The notes: generated by a model not told the origin, from the letters alone. A stretch of DNA of 64,000 nucleotides from Mycobacterium deserti (GCF_025345615.1 NZ_JAODWD010000001.1:809304-873303), one strand, 5' to 3'. Shown: positions 19,044 to 28,675, numbered from the stretch's first letter. Numbers and translations are program-made.

Positions 19044-20606
19044 CTAGGGCGCGTCGGCCAGTGCCTGCTTGGCGGCGTTGTAGCCGGGGACGAATGTGAT
19101 ACCTGGACCGCCGTGACACCCGGCACTGCCCAGATACAGTCCCTCGATCGGAATCGGTTGATCGACATACCCTTTGGGTCCTGGCCGATTGATCCCCATC
19201 TGGTCCGGATGAATGAGCCCGTGACAGTAGTCGCCGCCGGGTGCGCCGAACATGGTGCCCATGTGCTTGGGGGTGAACGTGGTGTGCAGCGTGATGAGGC
19301 TTTCGAAGTTCGGAGCCAGCCGGGTGATCTTGTCGATGACCCGCTGACCCATCTCGGCCTTCATTTCGCCGTAGCCCTGTCTGCCCTTCTCTATCGGGAA
19401 CCACAGTGAGAACGCCGAGGCGGCGTGCTTGCCGTCCGGCGCGAGGCCGGGATCGTTGACCGACGGAATCTGCAGGGCGATCGCGGGGTCGGCGGGCACG
19501 ATGCCCCGGCGGCAGTCCTCCCACTGCTGCTGCAGTTCCTCCGGCGTGCTGAAGATTCCGATGTTCGACTGCATCGCGGGGTCGTTGAGCAGTTCGTAGG
19601 GCGCGGCGAACTCGGGGGCGCCGTCGAGCGCGAAGTGCATCTGCAGGTAGCTGCCGCGGTGGTCGATTCGCGAAAACCGCTCGCGCACATGGTCGGGCAC
19701 CGCGCTCGCGGCGACCAGCTGGGTGAGCGTCAGGTCGGGCGCGACGCCCGAGACCACGACCGGCGCCGTCACCGTCGAACCGTTCTCCAGGCGGACACCG
19801 GTGACGCGTCCGTCGGCGACCGATATCTCCTCTACCTTGCAGCGCAGCCGCAGATCCCCTCCGCGCGAGGTGAATACTTCACAAAGATGGGCGGTGAGGG
19901 CCCCGATACCACCACGCACCTTCTTGACCAGTAGCGCGTTCTCGTCCGGAACGGCGAACCCGTAGGCCAGCGCCGCGGCAGTACCCGGAGTGGCCGGGCC
20001 CCGGTAGGTGGTGTTACACGCGAGCAGCGACAGCATGCCGCGCAGCGCACCGTGCTTCTCCCGGTCGGGCAGGTACCGGTCGAGCACATCGGTGACCGAT
20101 CCGAACAACAGGTCGGTGATCGTCGAGCGTTCGAATTCGTTTGTCGCGCAGGCATACATCTCGTCGAGTGTCTTCGGCGGCCGGCCTGCGTCGAACCGCC
20201 CGAGAGCCCGTGTCGGCGCCTGGCACCACGCCATCAGTCCGGCCATGCCGTTGACGGTCTCTGCGCCGTGCACCTCGTTGATGTGGGTCATCAACTTCAT
20301 CGGGTCGGTGTAGTAGACGAGGGGTTCGTCGCCGACACCGCGAAGGGACACCGACATCACGTCGAGGTCGACGGTCGGCAGCGCGTCGAGACCGAGTTCG
20401 CGGCTCACGGCCGCCGCCGTCGGAATCTGCACCGAACCGGCGATCTCGAACTTGAAACCGTCGAATAGTTCGACGGTGGAGGCCATTCCGCCGGCATAGA
20501 GCTTGGAGTCGAGGCACAGCGTGCGCAAGCCGGCCTCCTGCAGCAGGGTGGCCGCGGTCAGCCCGTTGTGGCCGGCGCCCACGACGATAGCGTCAAAGTC
20601 CGCCAT
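19044..20606 (-). CDS. Phytoene desaturase-like NAD(P)/FAD-dependent oxidoreductase
   Basis: A 520-residue flavoprotein: the dinucleotide-binding DAIVVGAGHNGLTAATLLQE at the N terminus, the carotenoid-desaturase-like ARG-type YAGGMASTVELFDGFKFE, GGIGALTAHLCEVFTSRGG in the middle and the C-terminal FAD-contacting LYLGSAGCHGGPGITFVPGY. This CrtI-like subgroup includes carotenoid and other polyisoprenoid oxidoreductases; mycobacterial members often lack a carotenoid context, as here. I chose ATG 20606 (MADFDAIVV) over the in-frame codon at 20630 because the latter falls in the palindromic operator. A 26-bp perfect palindrome lies 24 bp upstream. Confidence 0.87.
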   Translation of the reverse strand: MADFDAIVVGAGHNGLTAATLLQEAGLRTLCLDSKLYAGGMASTVELFDGFKFEIAGSVQIPTAAAVSRELGLDALPTVDLDVMSVSLRGVGDEPLVYYTDPMKLMTHINEVHGAETVNGMAGLMAWCQAPTRALGRFDAGRPPKTLDEMYACATNEFERSTITDLLFGSVTDVLDRYLPDREKHGALRGMLSLLACNTTYRGPATPGTAAALAYGFAVPDENALLVKKVRGGIGALTAHLCEVFTSRGGDLRLRCKVEEISVADGRVTGVRLENGSTVTAPVVVSGVAPDLTLTQLVAASAVPDHVRERFSRIDHRGSYLQMHFALDGAPEFAAPYELLNDPAMQSNIGIFSTPEELQQQWEDCRRGIVPADPAIALQIPSVNDPGLAPDGKHAASAFSLWFPIEKGRQGYGEMKAEMGQRVIDKITRLAPNFESLITLHTTFTPKHMGTMFGAPGGDYCHGLIHPDQMGINRPGPKGYVDQPIPIEGLYLGSAGCHGGPGITFVPGYNAAKQALADAP

Positions 20607-20629
20607 CGGCTGAGGCTGACACGGGTCCA

Positions 20630-20655
20630 AAGTTTTGTCAATATTGACAAAACTT
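20630..20655. promoter_or_regulatory. 26-bp perfect palindrome, TetR operator
   Basis: A perfect inverted repeat with core TGTCAATATTGACA, between the TetR gene's end and the oxidoreductase start. The 20 bases 20636-20655 recur identically at 21321-21340 on the other side of the TetR gene, so both are very probably sites for that regulator. Confidence 0.8.
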
Positions 20656-20668
20656 CAGCACCGCGCGG

Positions 20669-21283
20669 TCAGACGCCATCGCCGATGCCGCGCCGCAGCG
20701 ACTCGAGCGCGGCCCGGCACAGCCGGGCGAGTTCGGGCAGCGACCGCTCGCCGTTCTCGCCGCCGAGCATCCACACCTCCATTGCACCGAACACCGCGGC
20801 CGCGATGCACCGGGCGGTGACGGTGATGTGCATGCGCTGGTCGGTGCCGGGTGCGGGCGGATCCTCTTTAGTCAGGTGTTCCTCGATCGCCTCGGCGAGC
20901 TCGGCTTCGACCTGACGCATATGCCGAACGATCCGGCCGGGCTCGATTTCCTTGGCGCGCAGAAGCGCGGTCTGCGTGACGGCCCAGTCGTCGTACGGCC
21001 GAGCCATGATCGCGGAGTGCACCGCATCGATCAGCGACTCGTCCGGCGAGCGGGCCGAAAGCGCGGCGCGGAACCAGTGCAGGCCCGCGTCGTAGTCGGC
21101 GAACAGCAGGTCGTGCTTGGACGCGAAATGGCGGTAGAAGGTCCGCAGCGACACTCCGGCGTCGGCGGCGATTTGTTCGGCCGAGGTGTCCTCCACGCCC
21201 TGGGCCAGGAACCGCACCAGCGCAGCGCGGCGCAACGCTTCTCGGGTGCGCTCACTGCGCGCCGTCTGAGCAGGCCGGGGCAT
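20669..21283 (-). CDS. TetR family transcriptional regulator
   Basis: A 204-residue TetR protein with the N-terminal HTH: TREALRRAALVRFLAQGVEDTSAEQIAADAGVSLRTFYRHF read in order, then FASKHDLLFADYDAGLHW. The C-terminal ligand domain has no recognised ligand. It lies between two copies of the same palindrome: one downstream of it at the oxidoreductase promoter and one 32 bp upstream of its own start, in the space shared with a divergent DUF2834-like gene. It therefore probably represses itself, the oxidoreductase and the divergent genes. Confidence 0.92.
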   Translation of the reverse strand: MPRPAQTARSERTREALRRAALVRFLAQGVEDTSAEQIAADAGVSLRTFYRHFASKHDLLFADYDAGLHWFRAALSARSPDESLIDAVHSAIMARPYDDWAVTQTALLRAKEIEPGRIVRHMRQVEAELAEAIEEHLTKEDPPAPGTDQRMHITVTARCIAAAVFGAMEVWMLGGENGERSLPELARLCRAALESLRRGIGDGV

Positions 21284-21315
21284 ATGCAGAAAAGTACCCG
21301 AGGCGACCCCGGGCC

Positions 21316-21340
21316 AGTTATGTCAATATTGACAAAACTT
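21316..21340. promoter_or_regulatory. Second TetR operator, between divergent genes
   Basis: TGTCAATATTGACAAAACTT at 21321-21340 repeats the upstream operator base for base; the outer left arm has small departures from symmetry. It lies between the TetR start (21283) and the DUF2834-like start (21364). Confidence 0.78.
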
Positions 21341-21363
21341 TGGCCGATCGCGAGACTCCCGCT

Positions 21364-21858
21364 ATGGTTTCGCTCGTCGTCCACCTCGTGCTCGGGTTCG
21401 CGGTCCTGGCCGTCATCGTCAAGACGAACCCGACGATCTTCGCGCGCGTCGCCTCCGGCCCGCAGGTCTCCAAGCTGGAGCTGTTCTACTATGTCGCGGG
21501 CATCGCCTCGGTGGTGCTGGGCTATTACTTCAACAACCAATACGTCGCGGAGTATGCGCCGCCGGGTGGGCTGCACAATTTCGTCTGGGGCCCCGGCAGC
21601 TGGACCGAATTCATCGTGCTCGGCTACGACAACCCGGCCGCCAGCTCGGCGAGCCAGGATTACACGATCATGAGCCTGCTGCTCTTCCCGGTGTGGTCGA
21701 TCGTCGACGGGCGCCGTCGCGGCATCAGGCACGCGTGGTTGTACTGCGGGTTCATCCTGTTCGCCAGTTCGGCCTTCGCCTGGGCGTTCTACCTGGCGAC
21801 CATCGAACGCCAGCACCGACACCAGCGGTCAACGGTCGAGGTCGATTCCCTGACCTGA
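21364..21858 (+). CDS. DUF2834-like membrane protein
   Basis: The 164-residue product has four hydrophobic segments ([69 protein letters not shown]), so a four-helix membrane protein is likely; the layout fits DUF2834-type proteins. I prefer ATG 21364, because the TTG at 21340 overlaps the TetR operator. No ribosome site is clear before either codon. Function unknown; being next to a TetR operator it should be co-regulated with the oxidoreductase. Confidence 0.72.
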   Translation: MVSLVVHLVLGFAVLAVIVKTNPTIFARVASGPQVSKLELFYYVAGIASVVLGYYFNNQYVAEYAPPGGLHNFVWGPGSWTEFIVLGYDNPAASSASQDYTIMSLLLFPVWSIVDGRRRGIRHAWLYCGFILFASSAFAWAFYLATIERQHRHQRSTVEVDSLT

Positions 21859-21884
21859 CCCCGCAGGCCTTACAGTGGCGCCCT

Positions 21885-22673
21885 GTGAGGGTTCACCACC
21901 TCAACTGCGGCACCATGAATCCGCCGACGGCGCCGCGCCAGGTCTGCCATGTGTTGCTCGTCGAGTCGGACAACGGCCTGGTGCTCGTCGATTCCGGTTA
22001 CGGGCTGGGCGACATCGCGGATCCGGCGCGCCGACTCGGCCCGACCCGCCGGTTCTTCCGGCCCGTGTACGACCCCGACGAGACCGCGTTGCGTCAGATC
22101 GAGCGCCTGGGCTTGCGCGCCGAGGACGTCCGCCATATCGTCACGACGCATTTCGACTTCGACCACATCGGCGGCATCTCCGACTTCCCACACGCCCGGA
22201 TCCACGTCACGGCCGCCGAAGTCCGAGGCGCGCGGAATGCCTCGACGTTCGACGAGCGTCTGCGCTTTCGCCCCGCGCAGTGGGAGCACGGCCCACACAT
22301 CGTCGAGCACGATCCGGACGGCGAGAGCTGGCGCGGATTCGCCGTGGCCAAGGAGCTGACCGAGGTTGCGCCCGGCATCGTGCTCGTCTCGCTGCCGGGC
22401 CACACCCGCGGGCACGCATGTGTCGCCGTCGACGCCGGGCACCGCTGGGTGCTGCACGCCGGTGACGCGTTCTTCCACCGCGGCTCGGTTGACGGCCAGT
22501 CACCCGTTCCGCGCATCGTGCGCTTCATGGAGCCGAAGCTCGCGCACGACCGAACACGGTTGCCGGACAATCACGCTCGGCTTGCCGAGCTCTATCAACG
22601 CCGCGACCCCGACCTGTTCGTGGTCTGCTCTCATGACGCCGTACTCTACGAGCGCGCGAAGGAGACCGCCTAG
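21885..22673 (+). CDS. Metallo-beta-lactamase fold hydrolase
   Basis: The 262-residue protein has the MBL metal motif in the variant form [10 protein letters not shown] (about residue 85), with later metal ligands in [23 protein letters not shown] and [11 protein letters not shown]. The HxDxDH form is seen in lactonase-like members rather than true beta-lactamases. Substrate unknown. I start it at GTG 21885 ([14 protein letters not shown]) since earlier in-frame codons lie inside the DUF2834 gene. The stop overlaps the convergent SDR stop. Confidence 0.86.
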   Translation: MRVHHLNCGTMNPPTAPRQVCHVLLVESDNGLVLVDSGYGLGDIADPARRLGPTRRFFRPVYDPDETALRQIERLGLRAEDVRHIVTTHFDFDHIGGISDFPHARIHVTAAEVRGARNASTFDERLRFRPAQWEHGPHIVEHDPDGESWRGFAVAKELTEVAPGIVLVSLPGHTRGHACVAVDAGHRWVLHAGDAFFHRGSVDGQSPVPRIVRFMEPKLAHDRTRLPDNHARLAELYQRRDPDLFVVCSHDAVLYERAKETA

Positions 22674-23512
22674 GCCTTCCGTCGCCGGAGGGTGGACTCG
22701 AGCCGGCTCAGCACGTCGAAATAGTGCGTCGGCGCCACGCGCGCGAGCCCGTCGAGGAAGTACGCATCGGGGCCCACCAGAATCCGCGCCTTCCCCGCCT
22801 CGACGCCGCGGTGGATGATTGCTGCGGCCTTGTCGGGCTGCGTCATCGTGATCGCCGCGAACTCCTGAGCCATCTGCTCGTGTGAACGGCCGCGGCCGTC
22901 GGGATCCTTGCGGAACCGGGCGTTGCGCACGATGTTGGTGTTGATGCCGCCCGGGTGCACGTTGACTGCGGTGACCCCGGTTCCCCGCAGCTCTTGGCGC
23001 AGCGAGTCGGTGAAGCCACGGACCGCGAATTTCGCAGCGCAGTATGCGCTGTTGGTCGGCATGCCGACGAGGCCGAACACGCTGGAGGTGTTGACAATCG
23101 CACCTTCGTTCTGCTCGACCAAGATCGGTAAGAACGCCCGTGTGCCGTTAACGACGCCACCGAAGTTGATGTCCCACAACCATTGATCGTCCTCTGGCAC
23201 CGCGTCGAGAACGCGTGACGCCACCGCGACGCCTGCGTTGTTGAACACCGCGCCGATCGGCTGGGGAGCCCACTCGCGGACCTCGGCAGCGAAGTCGTGT
23301 TGCGCAGCGGCGTCGCGGACGTCGAGCACCTTCACCATGGCCGGGCCGCGCAGGGATGCCTCGGTCTCCTTGAGCCCGAGCTCGTCGACGTCGACGATCG
23401 CCACCGGGCAAGAATGCGCCGAAAGGCGTTGCGCCAGAGCGCGTCCAATGCCTGACGCCGCTCCGGTGATCACGGCGGTACGGCCGCTGATCGTCCTGCG
23501 TTGCTTGCTCAT
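22670..23512 (-). CDS. SDR family NAD(P)-dependent oxidoreductase
   Basis: A 280-residue classical SDR: cofactor motif [31 protein letters not shown] (NNAG), the catalytic serine in [15 protein letters not shown], and [19 protein letters not shown] with YxxxK. The C-terminal extension past residue 230 ([19 protein letters not shown]) is common in mycobacterial members. It starts at ATG 23512 with a 4-bp overlap with the alpha/beta hydrolase and is the last gene of the TetR-P450-hydrolase-SDR run, suggesting the pathway oxidises a lipid or xenobiotic alcohol or ketone. Confidence 0.9.
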   Translation of the reverse strand: MSKQRRTISGRTAVITGAASGIGRALAQRLSAHSCPVAIVDVDELGLKETEASLRGPAMVKVLDVRDAAAQHDFAAEVREWAPQPIGAVFNNAGVAVASRVLDAVPEDDQWLWDINFGGVVNGTRAFLPILVEQNEGAIVNTSSVFGLVGMPTNSAYCAAKFAVRGFTDSLRQELRGTGVTAVNVHPGGINTNIVRNARFRKDPDGRGRSHEQMAQEFAAITMTQPDKAAAIIHRGVEAGKARILVGPDAYFLDGLARVAPTHYFDVLSRLESTLRRRKA

Positions 23513-24393
23513 GCGTGCTCCTTGACTTCTGCGTGTTCGGTGATCAGGTCGATGATTCGGGGCCACGCGCCCAGCGGGAGGTCGTGGCCGAGGCCGTCGA
23601 TGGTTTCCAGCCGTGCGCCGGGGATCGCCCGTGCGGTGGCCGCCCCGCCGGTCGGATGCACCATCAGGTCGCGGTCCCCGTGGATGACCAGGGTCGGCAC
23701 GTCGATACCGGCCAGCTCGGCGGTGCGATCGCCGGAAGCGAAGATTCCCGCCAGCTGGCGAACGATACCGCCGGCGGTGGGGTCGCGGTCCCACGCGATG
23801 CCCGCCGCCTCGCGCACCATGTCCTCGTCGAACGGAAAGCCGTGAGAACCGATGTGGCGGAACATGTTCGCGGCGCGCTCCATGGCCTCGGCGCGCGTGC
23901 GCGGAGGCCGCGCCGTCAGCATGCGCCGCCACGTGGACGGGGCGGGTCGGCCGAGCCGCGGTGCTCCCGTGGTCGACATGATCGATGTCAGGGTGCGGAC
24001 CCGACCCGGGTAGTGAGCGGCGACGGTCTGCGCGATCATGCCGCCCATCGAGATTCCGACGAGGTGGGCGTCGGAGTACCCCAGCACGTCGAGCAGGCCG
24101 ACCGTGTCGCGCGCCATGTCACCGAGGTGGTATCCGTTGCGTCCGCGCAACATCGCCACGGGGTTGGGCGGCCGATAGTTCATGTGCGTGGACCGGCCTG
24201 CGTCGCGGTTGTCGAACCGCGTGACGTAGAAGCCCCGTTCAGCCAGCTCGGCGACGAAACCGTCTGGCCACGAATGTAATTGCTGGCCCAAGCCCGCGAT
24301 CAGCAGCAGCGGCGGGGCGGTTGGGTCGCCGATCTGCTGGTAGCAGATTTCGATGCCGCGCCCGACGTCGGCCAGCGTGTCCCGGCCGGTCAT
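23509..24393 (-). CDS. Alpha/beta hydrolase
   Basis: A 294-residue alpha/beta-hydrolase fold enzyme: LLLIAGLGQQLHSWPDGFV (oxyanion strand), YVTRFDNRDAGRST, the nucleophile elbow LVGISMGGMIAQTVA, the acid region DVPTLVIHGDRDLMVHP and the catalytic histidine in ETIDGLGHDLPLG. It probably hydrolyses an ester or lactone; the lipase/esterase group of mycobacteria (LipG-like) is the nearest I recall. Its start (ATG 24393) overlaps the P450 stop by 4 bp and its stop overlaps the SDR start by 4 bp, so the three are translationally coupled. Confidence 0.88.
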   Translation of the reverse strand: MTGRDTLADVGRGIEICYQQIGDPTAPPLLLIAGLGQQLHSWPDGFVAELAERGFYVTRFDNRDAGRSTHMNYRPPNPVAMLRGRNGYHLGDMARDTVGLLDVLGYSDAHLVGISMGGMIAQTVAAHYPGRVRTLTSIMSTTGAPRLGRPAPSTWRRMLTARPPRTRAEAMERAANMFRHIGSHGFPFDEDMVREAAGIAWDRDPTAGGIVRQLAGIFASGDRTAELAGIDVPTLVIHGDRDLMVHPTGGAATARAIPGARLETIDGLGHDLPLGAWPRIIDLITEHAEVKEHA

Positions 24394-25748
24394 GCCGTCG
24401 CCCGCGCAACGTCGGTGCAGGCTGGCGACGAGTTGCGCGCGCGGCGCCGGTACACCACCGCGCGGCCGCCGCGCGCCGGCGCGGTCGCGACCCCGCGGGA
24501 ATGCCGACGCTCGCCCTGCGCATAGGTGGTACCGAATTCGAACTCGCGCAATAAGGTACGCAACGTCACATTCATCTCCATGTTCGCGAACGCGGCCCCG
24601 ATGCACCGGCGAATGCCGCCGCCGTAGGGAATCCACGTATGGGTGTCGGGGTTCGAACCGAGGAACCGGTCGGGATTGAAAGTGGCCGGCTCGGCGTAGT
24701 TGCGTTCGGAGTGGTGAGCCATCGCGATACTCGCGATGATCGCGTGCTTCTCGGGAATCACCCACTCGCCGAGCCGGATCCGCTCGCGGGTGATCCGGAT
24801 CGTGGCCTCGACGACGGGCCGGGTGCGCTGCACTTCCCAGATTGTGGCCTGCCGGAGTTCCGAGCCCGACGCGTCCACCTCGGCCGTCAGGCGCGCCAGC
24901 AACCGCGGGTGCCTGCGCAATCGCTCGACCGTCCACGCCAGCGTGGTTGCGGTGGTTTCATGGCCCGCGGCGAGCAGGGTGAGCAGTTCGTCGGCGATGT
25001 GCCCGTCGGAGATCGGCGAGCCGTCCTCGTAACGGGCCGCCAGCATCAGCGCGAGGACGTCGTTGCGGTCGTCGAAGGCCGGATCGGCGCGAGCCTCGCA
25101 GATGAGCGACGCGATGATCTCGTCGTAGCGACGACGGTTGCGCTGCACCCGCCCCCACGGACTCCACGGACCCAGATCCCGCCGGAAGGCAGGTGGGAGC
25201 ACCGCCATCCGCGATGCCAGCGGCACCATGGGCGGGAGCAGTTCGCGCAGGTCGTCGAACGCGGTGCCCTGCGCACCGAACACGGCCCGCAAGATCGCAT
25301 TGAGCGTGATCCGCATCATCGGCTGCAAGGTCTCGAACTCGCGACCTTCGGGCCAGCCGGCGATCTCGCGCATGACCTCTTCCTCGACGATCGCTTCGTA
25401 GCCGGTCATTCGCTTGCCGTGAAACGGCGGCACCAGGAGCTTGCGCCGTTCGCGGTGTTCGACGCCGTCGAGGCTGAACGTCGACCCCGGACCGAGGATG
25501 GTGCCCAGGTTCGAGGCGCGTGCCACCAGGTCGCTGTTCGCGGTGAACAGTTCCTTGACCAGCCCGCGCTCGCTGATGACCACGGTGTCGCCGAAGATCG
25601 GCAGGTCGAGAGTGAAGGCGCCGCCGTACTTGTGTCCGATCGCCTGCACCGCGCGATGGCGGGCCGTCAGGAACGCGGTGCCGATGACCGGCTTCGGTAT
25701 CCGCGGCCCCGGCGGTAGCCGGACCGGGTCGGTGGTCGCCTCAGCCAT
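24390..25748 (-). CDS. cyp138: Cytochrome P450, CYP138-like
   Basis: The 452-residue P450 shows the I-helix oxygen motif LLAAGHETTATTLAW (AGxET), the K-helix (EVQRTRPVVEATIR, with ExxR reduced to a diverged form), PDRFLGSNPDTHTWIPYGGG and the haem-binding YGGGIRRCIGAAFANMEM with its Cys ligand. Sequence blocks match, from memory, CYP138 (Rv0136) of M. tuberculosis, which is also next to a TetR gene; the substrate is unknown. I chose ATG 25748 because GGAGG ends five bases upstream, rather than the in-frame GTG at 25754. The C-terminal 15 residues extend past the usual family end. Confidence 0.87.
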   Translation of the reverse strand: MAEATTDPVRLPPGPRIPKPVIGTAFLTARHRAVQAIGHKYGGAFTLDLPIFGDTVVISERGLVKELFTANSDLVARASNLGTILGPGSTFSLDGVEHRERRKLLVPPFHGKRMTGYEAIVEEEVMREIAGWPEGREFETLQPMMRITLNAILRAVFGAQGTAFDDLRELLPPMVPLASRMAVLPPAFRRDLGPWSPWGRVQRNRRRYDEIIASLICEARADPAFDDRNDVLALMLAARYEDGSPISDGHIADELLTLLAAGHETTATTLAWTVERLRRHPRLLARLTAEVDASGSELRQATIWEVQRTRPVVEATIRITRERIRLGEWVIPEKHAIIASIAMAHHSERNYAEPATFNPDRFLGSNPDTHTWIPYGGGIRRCIGAAFANMEMNVTLRTLLREFEFGTTYAQGERRHSRGVATAPARGGRAVVYRRRARNSSPACTDVARATA

Positions 25749-25760
25749 TGTCACCTCCGT

Positions 25761-25798
25761 GGTACACCAAGGTACCGCAGACGGTACGCGGTGGTACC
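25761..25798. promoter_or_regulatory. Four GGTAC repeats before the P450, candidate TetR operator
   Basis: GGTAC occurs at 25761, 25771, 25783 and 25793, spaced 10, 12 and 10 bp, the second and fourth being the palindrome GGTACC. The block lies between the TetR stop and the P450 ribosome site, so it is well placed to control the P450-hydrolase-SDR operon. Confidence 0.55.
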
Positions 25799-25816
25799 GA
25801 CGATGGCAAGGTGGGA

Positions 25817-26404
25817 TCAGTCGACCGAGGGAGTGAGCAAGGCGATCGAGGCGGCGACGGCCTCGTCGGTGACCTCGCTCATGCGGCCACCCTCCTCGAC
25901 GGTGACCGCAACCAGTTCGCGAAGACCGCCGAGCAGCATGATGCTGCGCTGCCGCGACACCGGGCCGATGCCCGCGGCGCGAAACTCGTCGGTGCTGCCC
26001 AGCGCCTGGACCATGTCGAGAAAGTTGCCGAGGACGTCGCGCTGCAGGTCGCGCGCGGCTGCCCCCAGCGAGGGCACGTCACGGATCCAGCTGCGCATCA
26101 GCGGGGCTCGCGACTCCCCCGCCGAGATCCACGTCTCGACGGCTTGGCGCACCTGGCTGCGCCAGGGTGCGCGCGGGTCGACGGCGGCCGAGATCTGGCG
26201 GACCTGCTCGGCGTTCGCGTCGGTCAGCAGCGCGATGAAGCAGGCTTCTTTGCTTTCGAAGTGCTCGTAGAACGTGCGCCGCGACGTCCTGGCCCTTCGC
26301 ACGATGTCGGCGACCGTCGTTTTCAGATAACCGTCTTCGGCGATCGACGTCTCGAGCCCATCGAGCAGCCGCTGGCGGAAGTTGGCCTTGTCCTCCCCGT
26401 TCAT
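25817..26404 (-). CDS. TetR family transcriptional regulator
   Basis: A 195-residue TetR protein; HTH in [24 protein letters not shown] followed by [13 protein letters not shown] chose ATG 26404 ([16 protein letters not shown]); a longer in-frame reading to 26563 would add 53 Arg/Pro-rich residues without family character. It lies upstream of and in line with the P450 gene, with the GGTAC repeat block between them, so it probably regulates the P450 operon. The ligand is unknown. Confidence 0.9.
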   Translation of the reverse strand: MNGEDKANFRQRLLDGLETSIAEDGYLKTTVADIVRRARTSRRTFYEHFESKEACFIALLTDANAEQVRQISAAVDPRAPWRSQVRQAVETWISAGESRAPLMRSWIRDVPSLGAAARDLQRDVLGNFLDMVQALGSTDEFRAAGIGPVSRQRSIMLLGGLRELVAVTVEEGGRMSEVTDEAVAASIALLTPSVD

Positions 26405-26735
26405 ATGTCTGGCCACGTTAGTTTGTCGGCCACGCACCAGTGCAGGGACACCTCTGGGCAATCGCGGCGAAAACCAGCGCCGCAGGCACGCACGCGCCCG
26501 AGCACGCTTCCCTCCGGCCCTCATGAACCCCGCAGTGCCGGGGGCCGGATCAAACGCGCTCATTTTTGATTCGGCGCCGAGGGGGACACGGATGGGTTCG
26601 CAGCGACGTTCGCTCCGTCACGTCAGTAGTGACAGAAGTGTGACCGATCGGGCCTACGACCCCCGTGAGAAGCAAAGCGCCGCAAGGAAGGACACACTGG
26701 AAACAGCCCCGCGTGGCTTCAACAGGAGCAGCGCA
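26405..26735. other. Intergenic region between TetR gene and qcrB paralogue
   Basis: A 331-bp stretch between divergent genes with no credible coding frame. It contains an inverted repeat GTCAC-7-GTGAC at 26617-26633, followed closely by another GTGAC-like half (26639-26644), which may mark a regulator site about 100 bp upstream of qcrB. An AGGAG ribosome site (26725-26729) precedes the qcrB start. Confidence 0.4.
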
Positions 26736-28373
26736 ATGAATTTCACACCGTCTCAACTCGCCGCCCGCCAAGGCGACGCGATCGACTCGCGTTATCACCC
26801 GTCGGCGGCGGTGCGACGACAATTGAACAAGGTCTTCCCCACCCACTGGTCCTTCCTGCTGGGCGAGATCGCCTTGTACAGCTTCATCGTGCTGCTGCTC
26901 ACCGGCGTGTACCTCACCCTGTTCTTCGACCCGTCGATGGCCGAGGTCACCTACGACGGTGTCTACCAACCGCTGCGCGGTGTGCAGATGTCAAAGGCCT
27001 ACGAGTCCACCCTCGACATCACCTTCGAGGTCCGTGGTGGGCTGTTCGTCCGCCAGGTACACCACTGGGCGGCCCTGTTGTTCGCCGCATCGATCATGGT
27101 GCACCTGGCGCGAATCTTCTTCACCGGCGCGTTCCGCCGCCCACGTGAGGCGAACTGGGTGATCGGGTCGTTGCTGTTGATCCTCGCCATGTTCGAGGGC
27201 TTTTTCGGGTATTCACTGCCCGACGATCTGTTGTCGGGCACCGGCATTCGGGCCGCACTGTCGTCGATCACACTCGGCATGCCGGTGATCGGAACTTGGT
27301 TGCACTGGGCGTTGTTCGGTGGGGACTTCCCCGGCCAGATCCTCATTCCACGGCTGTACGCGATCCATATCCTGGTCTTCCCCGGCATCATGTTGGCGCT
27401 CATTGGGCTGCACCTCGCGTTGGTCTGGTTCCAGAAGCACACGCAGTTCCCGGGGCCGGGCCGAACCGAGACCAATGTCGTCGGTGTGCGCGTCATGCCG
27501 GTGTTCGCGGTGAAGTCGGGTGCCTTCTTCGCGATGACGGTCGGCATCATGGGGTTGTTGGGCGGTCTGCTGCAGATCAATCCGATTTGGATACTGGGCC
27601 CCTACAAGCCGTCTCAGGTGTCGGCGGGTAGCCAGCCCGACTTCTACATGATGTGGACCGACGGCCTCATTCGCTTGTGGCCGGCGTGGGAGTTCTACAT
27701 CGGCGACTACACGGTCCCTTCGGCAGTGGCCGTGGCCCTGATCATGGGTTTGGTGTTCGGACTGCTGACGCTCTATCCGTTCCTCGAGCGGAAGTTCAGC
27801 GGCGACGACGCGCACCACAACCTGTTGCAGCGGCCGCGTGACGCTCCGGTGCGCACCTCGGTCGGGGCGATGGCGATTGCGCTCTACATCGTGCTCACCT
27901 TCAGCGCGATGAACGACATCATCGCCTACAAGTTCAATGTGTCGCTGAATGCGACCACGTGGATCGGCCGCATCGGCATGGTGGTGCTGCCCGCGATCGT
28001 CTACTACGTGACCTACCGGTGGTGTGTGGCGTTGCAGCGCAGTGACCGCGCGGTGCTCGAGCACGGCGTTGAGACCGGCATCATCAGGCGTCTGCCGCAC
28101 GGCGCGTATGTCGAACTGCACCAACCTCTAGGTCCGGTCGACAAGCACGGCCACGCGATTCCGCTGGAGTATCAGGGTGCTGCGCTGCCCAAGCGGATGA
28201 ACAAGCTGGGCTCGGCCGGAGCACCCGGCACTGGCAGCTTCCTGTTCGCCGACCCAGTCGATGAGCACGATGCGGTGACCGAGGCTGCACATGCGGCGGA
28301 CCGCAAGGCACTCATCGCGTTGCGCGATTACCAGTCTGGGAATGGCTCGTCGAACGGCAACGGATCGTCGTGA
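26736..28373 (+). CDS. qcrB: Stand-alone cytochrome b subunit (QcrB) of the bcc complex
   Basis: A 545-residue cytochrome b of the mycobacterial type. Haem-b histidines are visible in [17 protein letters not shown] (about residues 106-122) and [17 protein letters not shown] (about 209-225). The quinone-site region carries QPDFYMMW in place of the PEWY loop, as in M. tuberculosis QcrB, and the long C-terminal extension ([21 protein letters not shown]) is also mycobacterial. It transfers electrons from menaquinol to cytochrome c within the bcc:aa3 supercomplex. Neither qcrC nor qcrA is adjacent; the next genes are tRNAs, so this appears to be a second, isolated copy. ATG 26736 follows AGGAG. 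Confidence 0.93.
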   Translation: MNFTPSQLAARQGDAIDSRYHPSAAVRRQLNKVFPTHWSFLLGEIALYSFIVLLLTGVYLTLFFDPSMAEVTYDGVYQPLRGVQMSKAYESTLDITFEVRGGLFVRQVHHWAALLFAASIMVHLARIFFTGAFRRPREANWVIGSLLLILAMFEGFFGYSLPDDLLSGTGIRAALSSITLGMPVIGTWLHWALFGGDFPGQILIPRLYAIHILVFPGIMLALIGLHLALVWFQKHTQFPGPGRTETNVVGVRVMPVFAVKSGAFFAMTVGIMGLLGGLLQINPIWILGPYKPSQVSAGSQPDFYMMWTDGLIRLWPAWEFYIGDYTVPSAVAVALIMGLVFGLLTLYPFLERKFSGDDAHHNLLQRPRDAPVRTSVGAMAIALYIVLTFSAMNDIIAYKFNVSLNATTWIGRIGMVVLPAIVYYVTYRWCVALQRSDRAVLEHGVETGIIRRLPHGAYVELHQPLGPVDKHGHAIPLEYQGAALPKRMNKLGSAGAPGTGSFLFADPVDEHDAVTEAAHAADRKALIALRDYQSGNGSSNGNGSS

Positions 28374-28374
28374 T

Positions 28375-28450
28375 GGTGGCCAGGGCCGGGATCGAACCGG
28401 CGACCTTCCGCTTTTCAGGCGGACGCTCGTACCAACTGAGCTACCTGGCC
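28375..28450 (-). tRNA. tRNA-Phe (anticodon GAA)
   Basis: A cloverleaf reads on the minus strand: acceptor arms GGCCAGG/CCTGGCC, anticodon loop with GAA, T-loop GGTTCGATCC. The CCA end is encoded (28375-28377). It lies 1 bp after the qcrB stop. Confidence 0.95.
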
Positions 28451-28491
28451 GGAAGGCACCGGTCGTCTCGCACCGACGTGCCTCGCCTCGA

Positions 28492-28568
28492 TGGCGACCC
28501 TGACGGGACTCGAACCCGCGACCTCCGCCGTGACAGGGCGGCGCGCTAACCAACTGCGCCACAGGGCC
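28492..28568 (-). tRNA. tRNA-Asp (anticodon GTC)
   Basis: Cloverleaf on the minus strand with acceptor GGCCCTG/CAGGGTC (one G-T pair), anticodon GTC, T-loop GGTTCGAGTC and encoded CCA (28492-28494). Confidence 0.95.
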
Positions 28569-28602
28569 TTACCTGTGCACCCCATCGTACGTGCGGCGTG
28601 CG

Positions 28603-28675
28603 TACCCCCTACGGGATTCGAACCCGCGCTACCGCCTTGAAAGGGCGGCGTCCTAGGCCGCTAGACGAAGGGGGC
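28603..28675 (-). tRNA. tRNA-Glu (anticodon TTC)
   Basis: Cloverleaf on the minus strand with acceptor GCCCCCT/AGGGGGT, the Glu-type D arm TCGTCTAGCGGCCTAGGA, anticodon TTC and T-loop GGTTCGAATC. No CCA is encoded. Confidence 0.95.

Noticed and set aside
27213..28124. 303-codon frame opposite qcrB
   Set aside because: His/Asp/Arg-rich antisense of a membrane protein gene; qcrB is certain.
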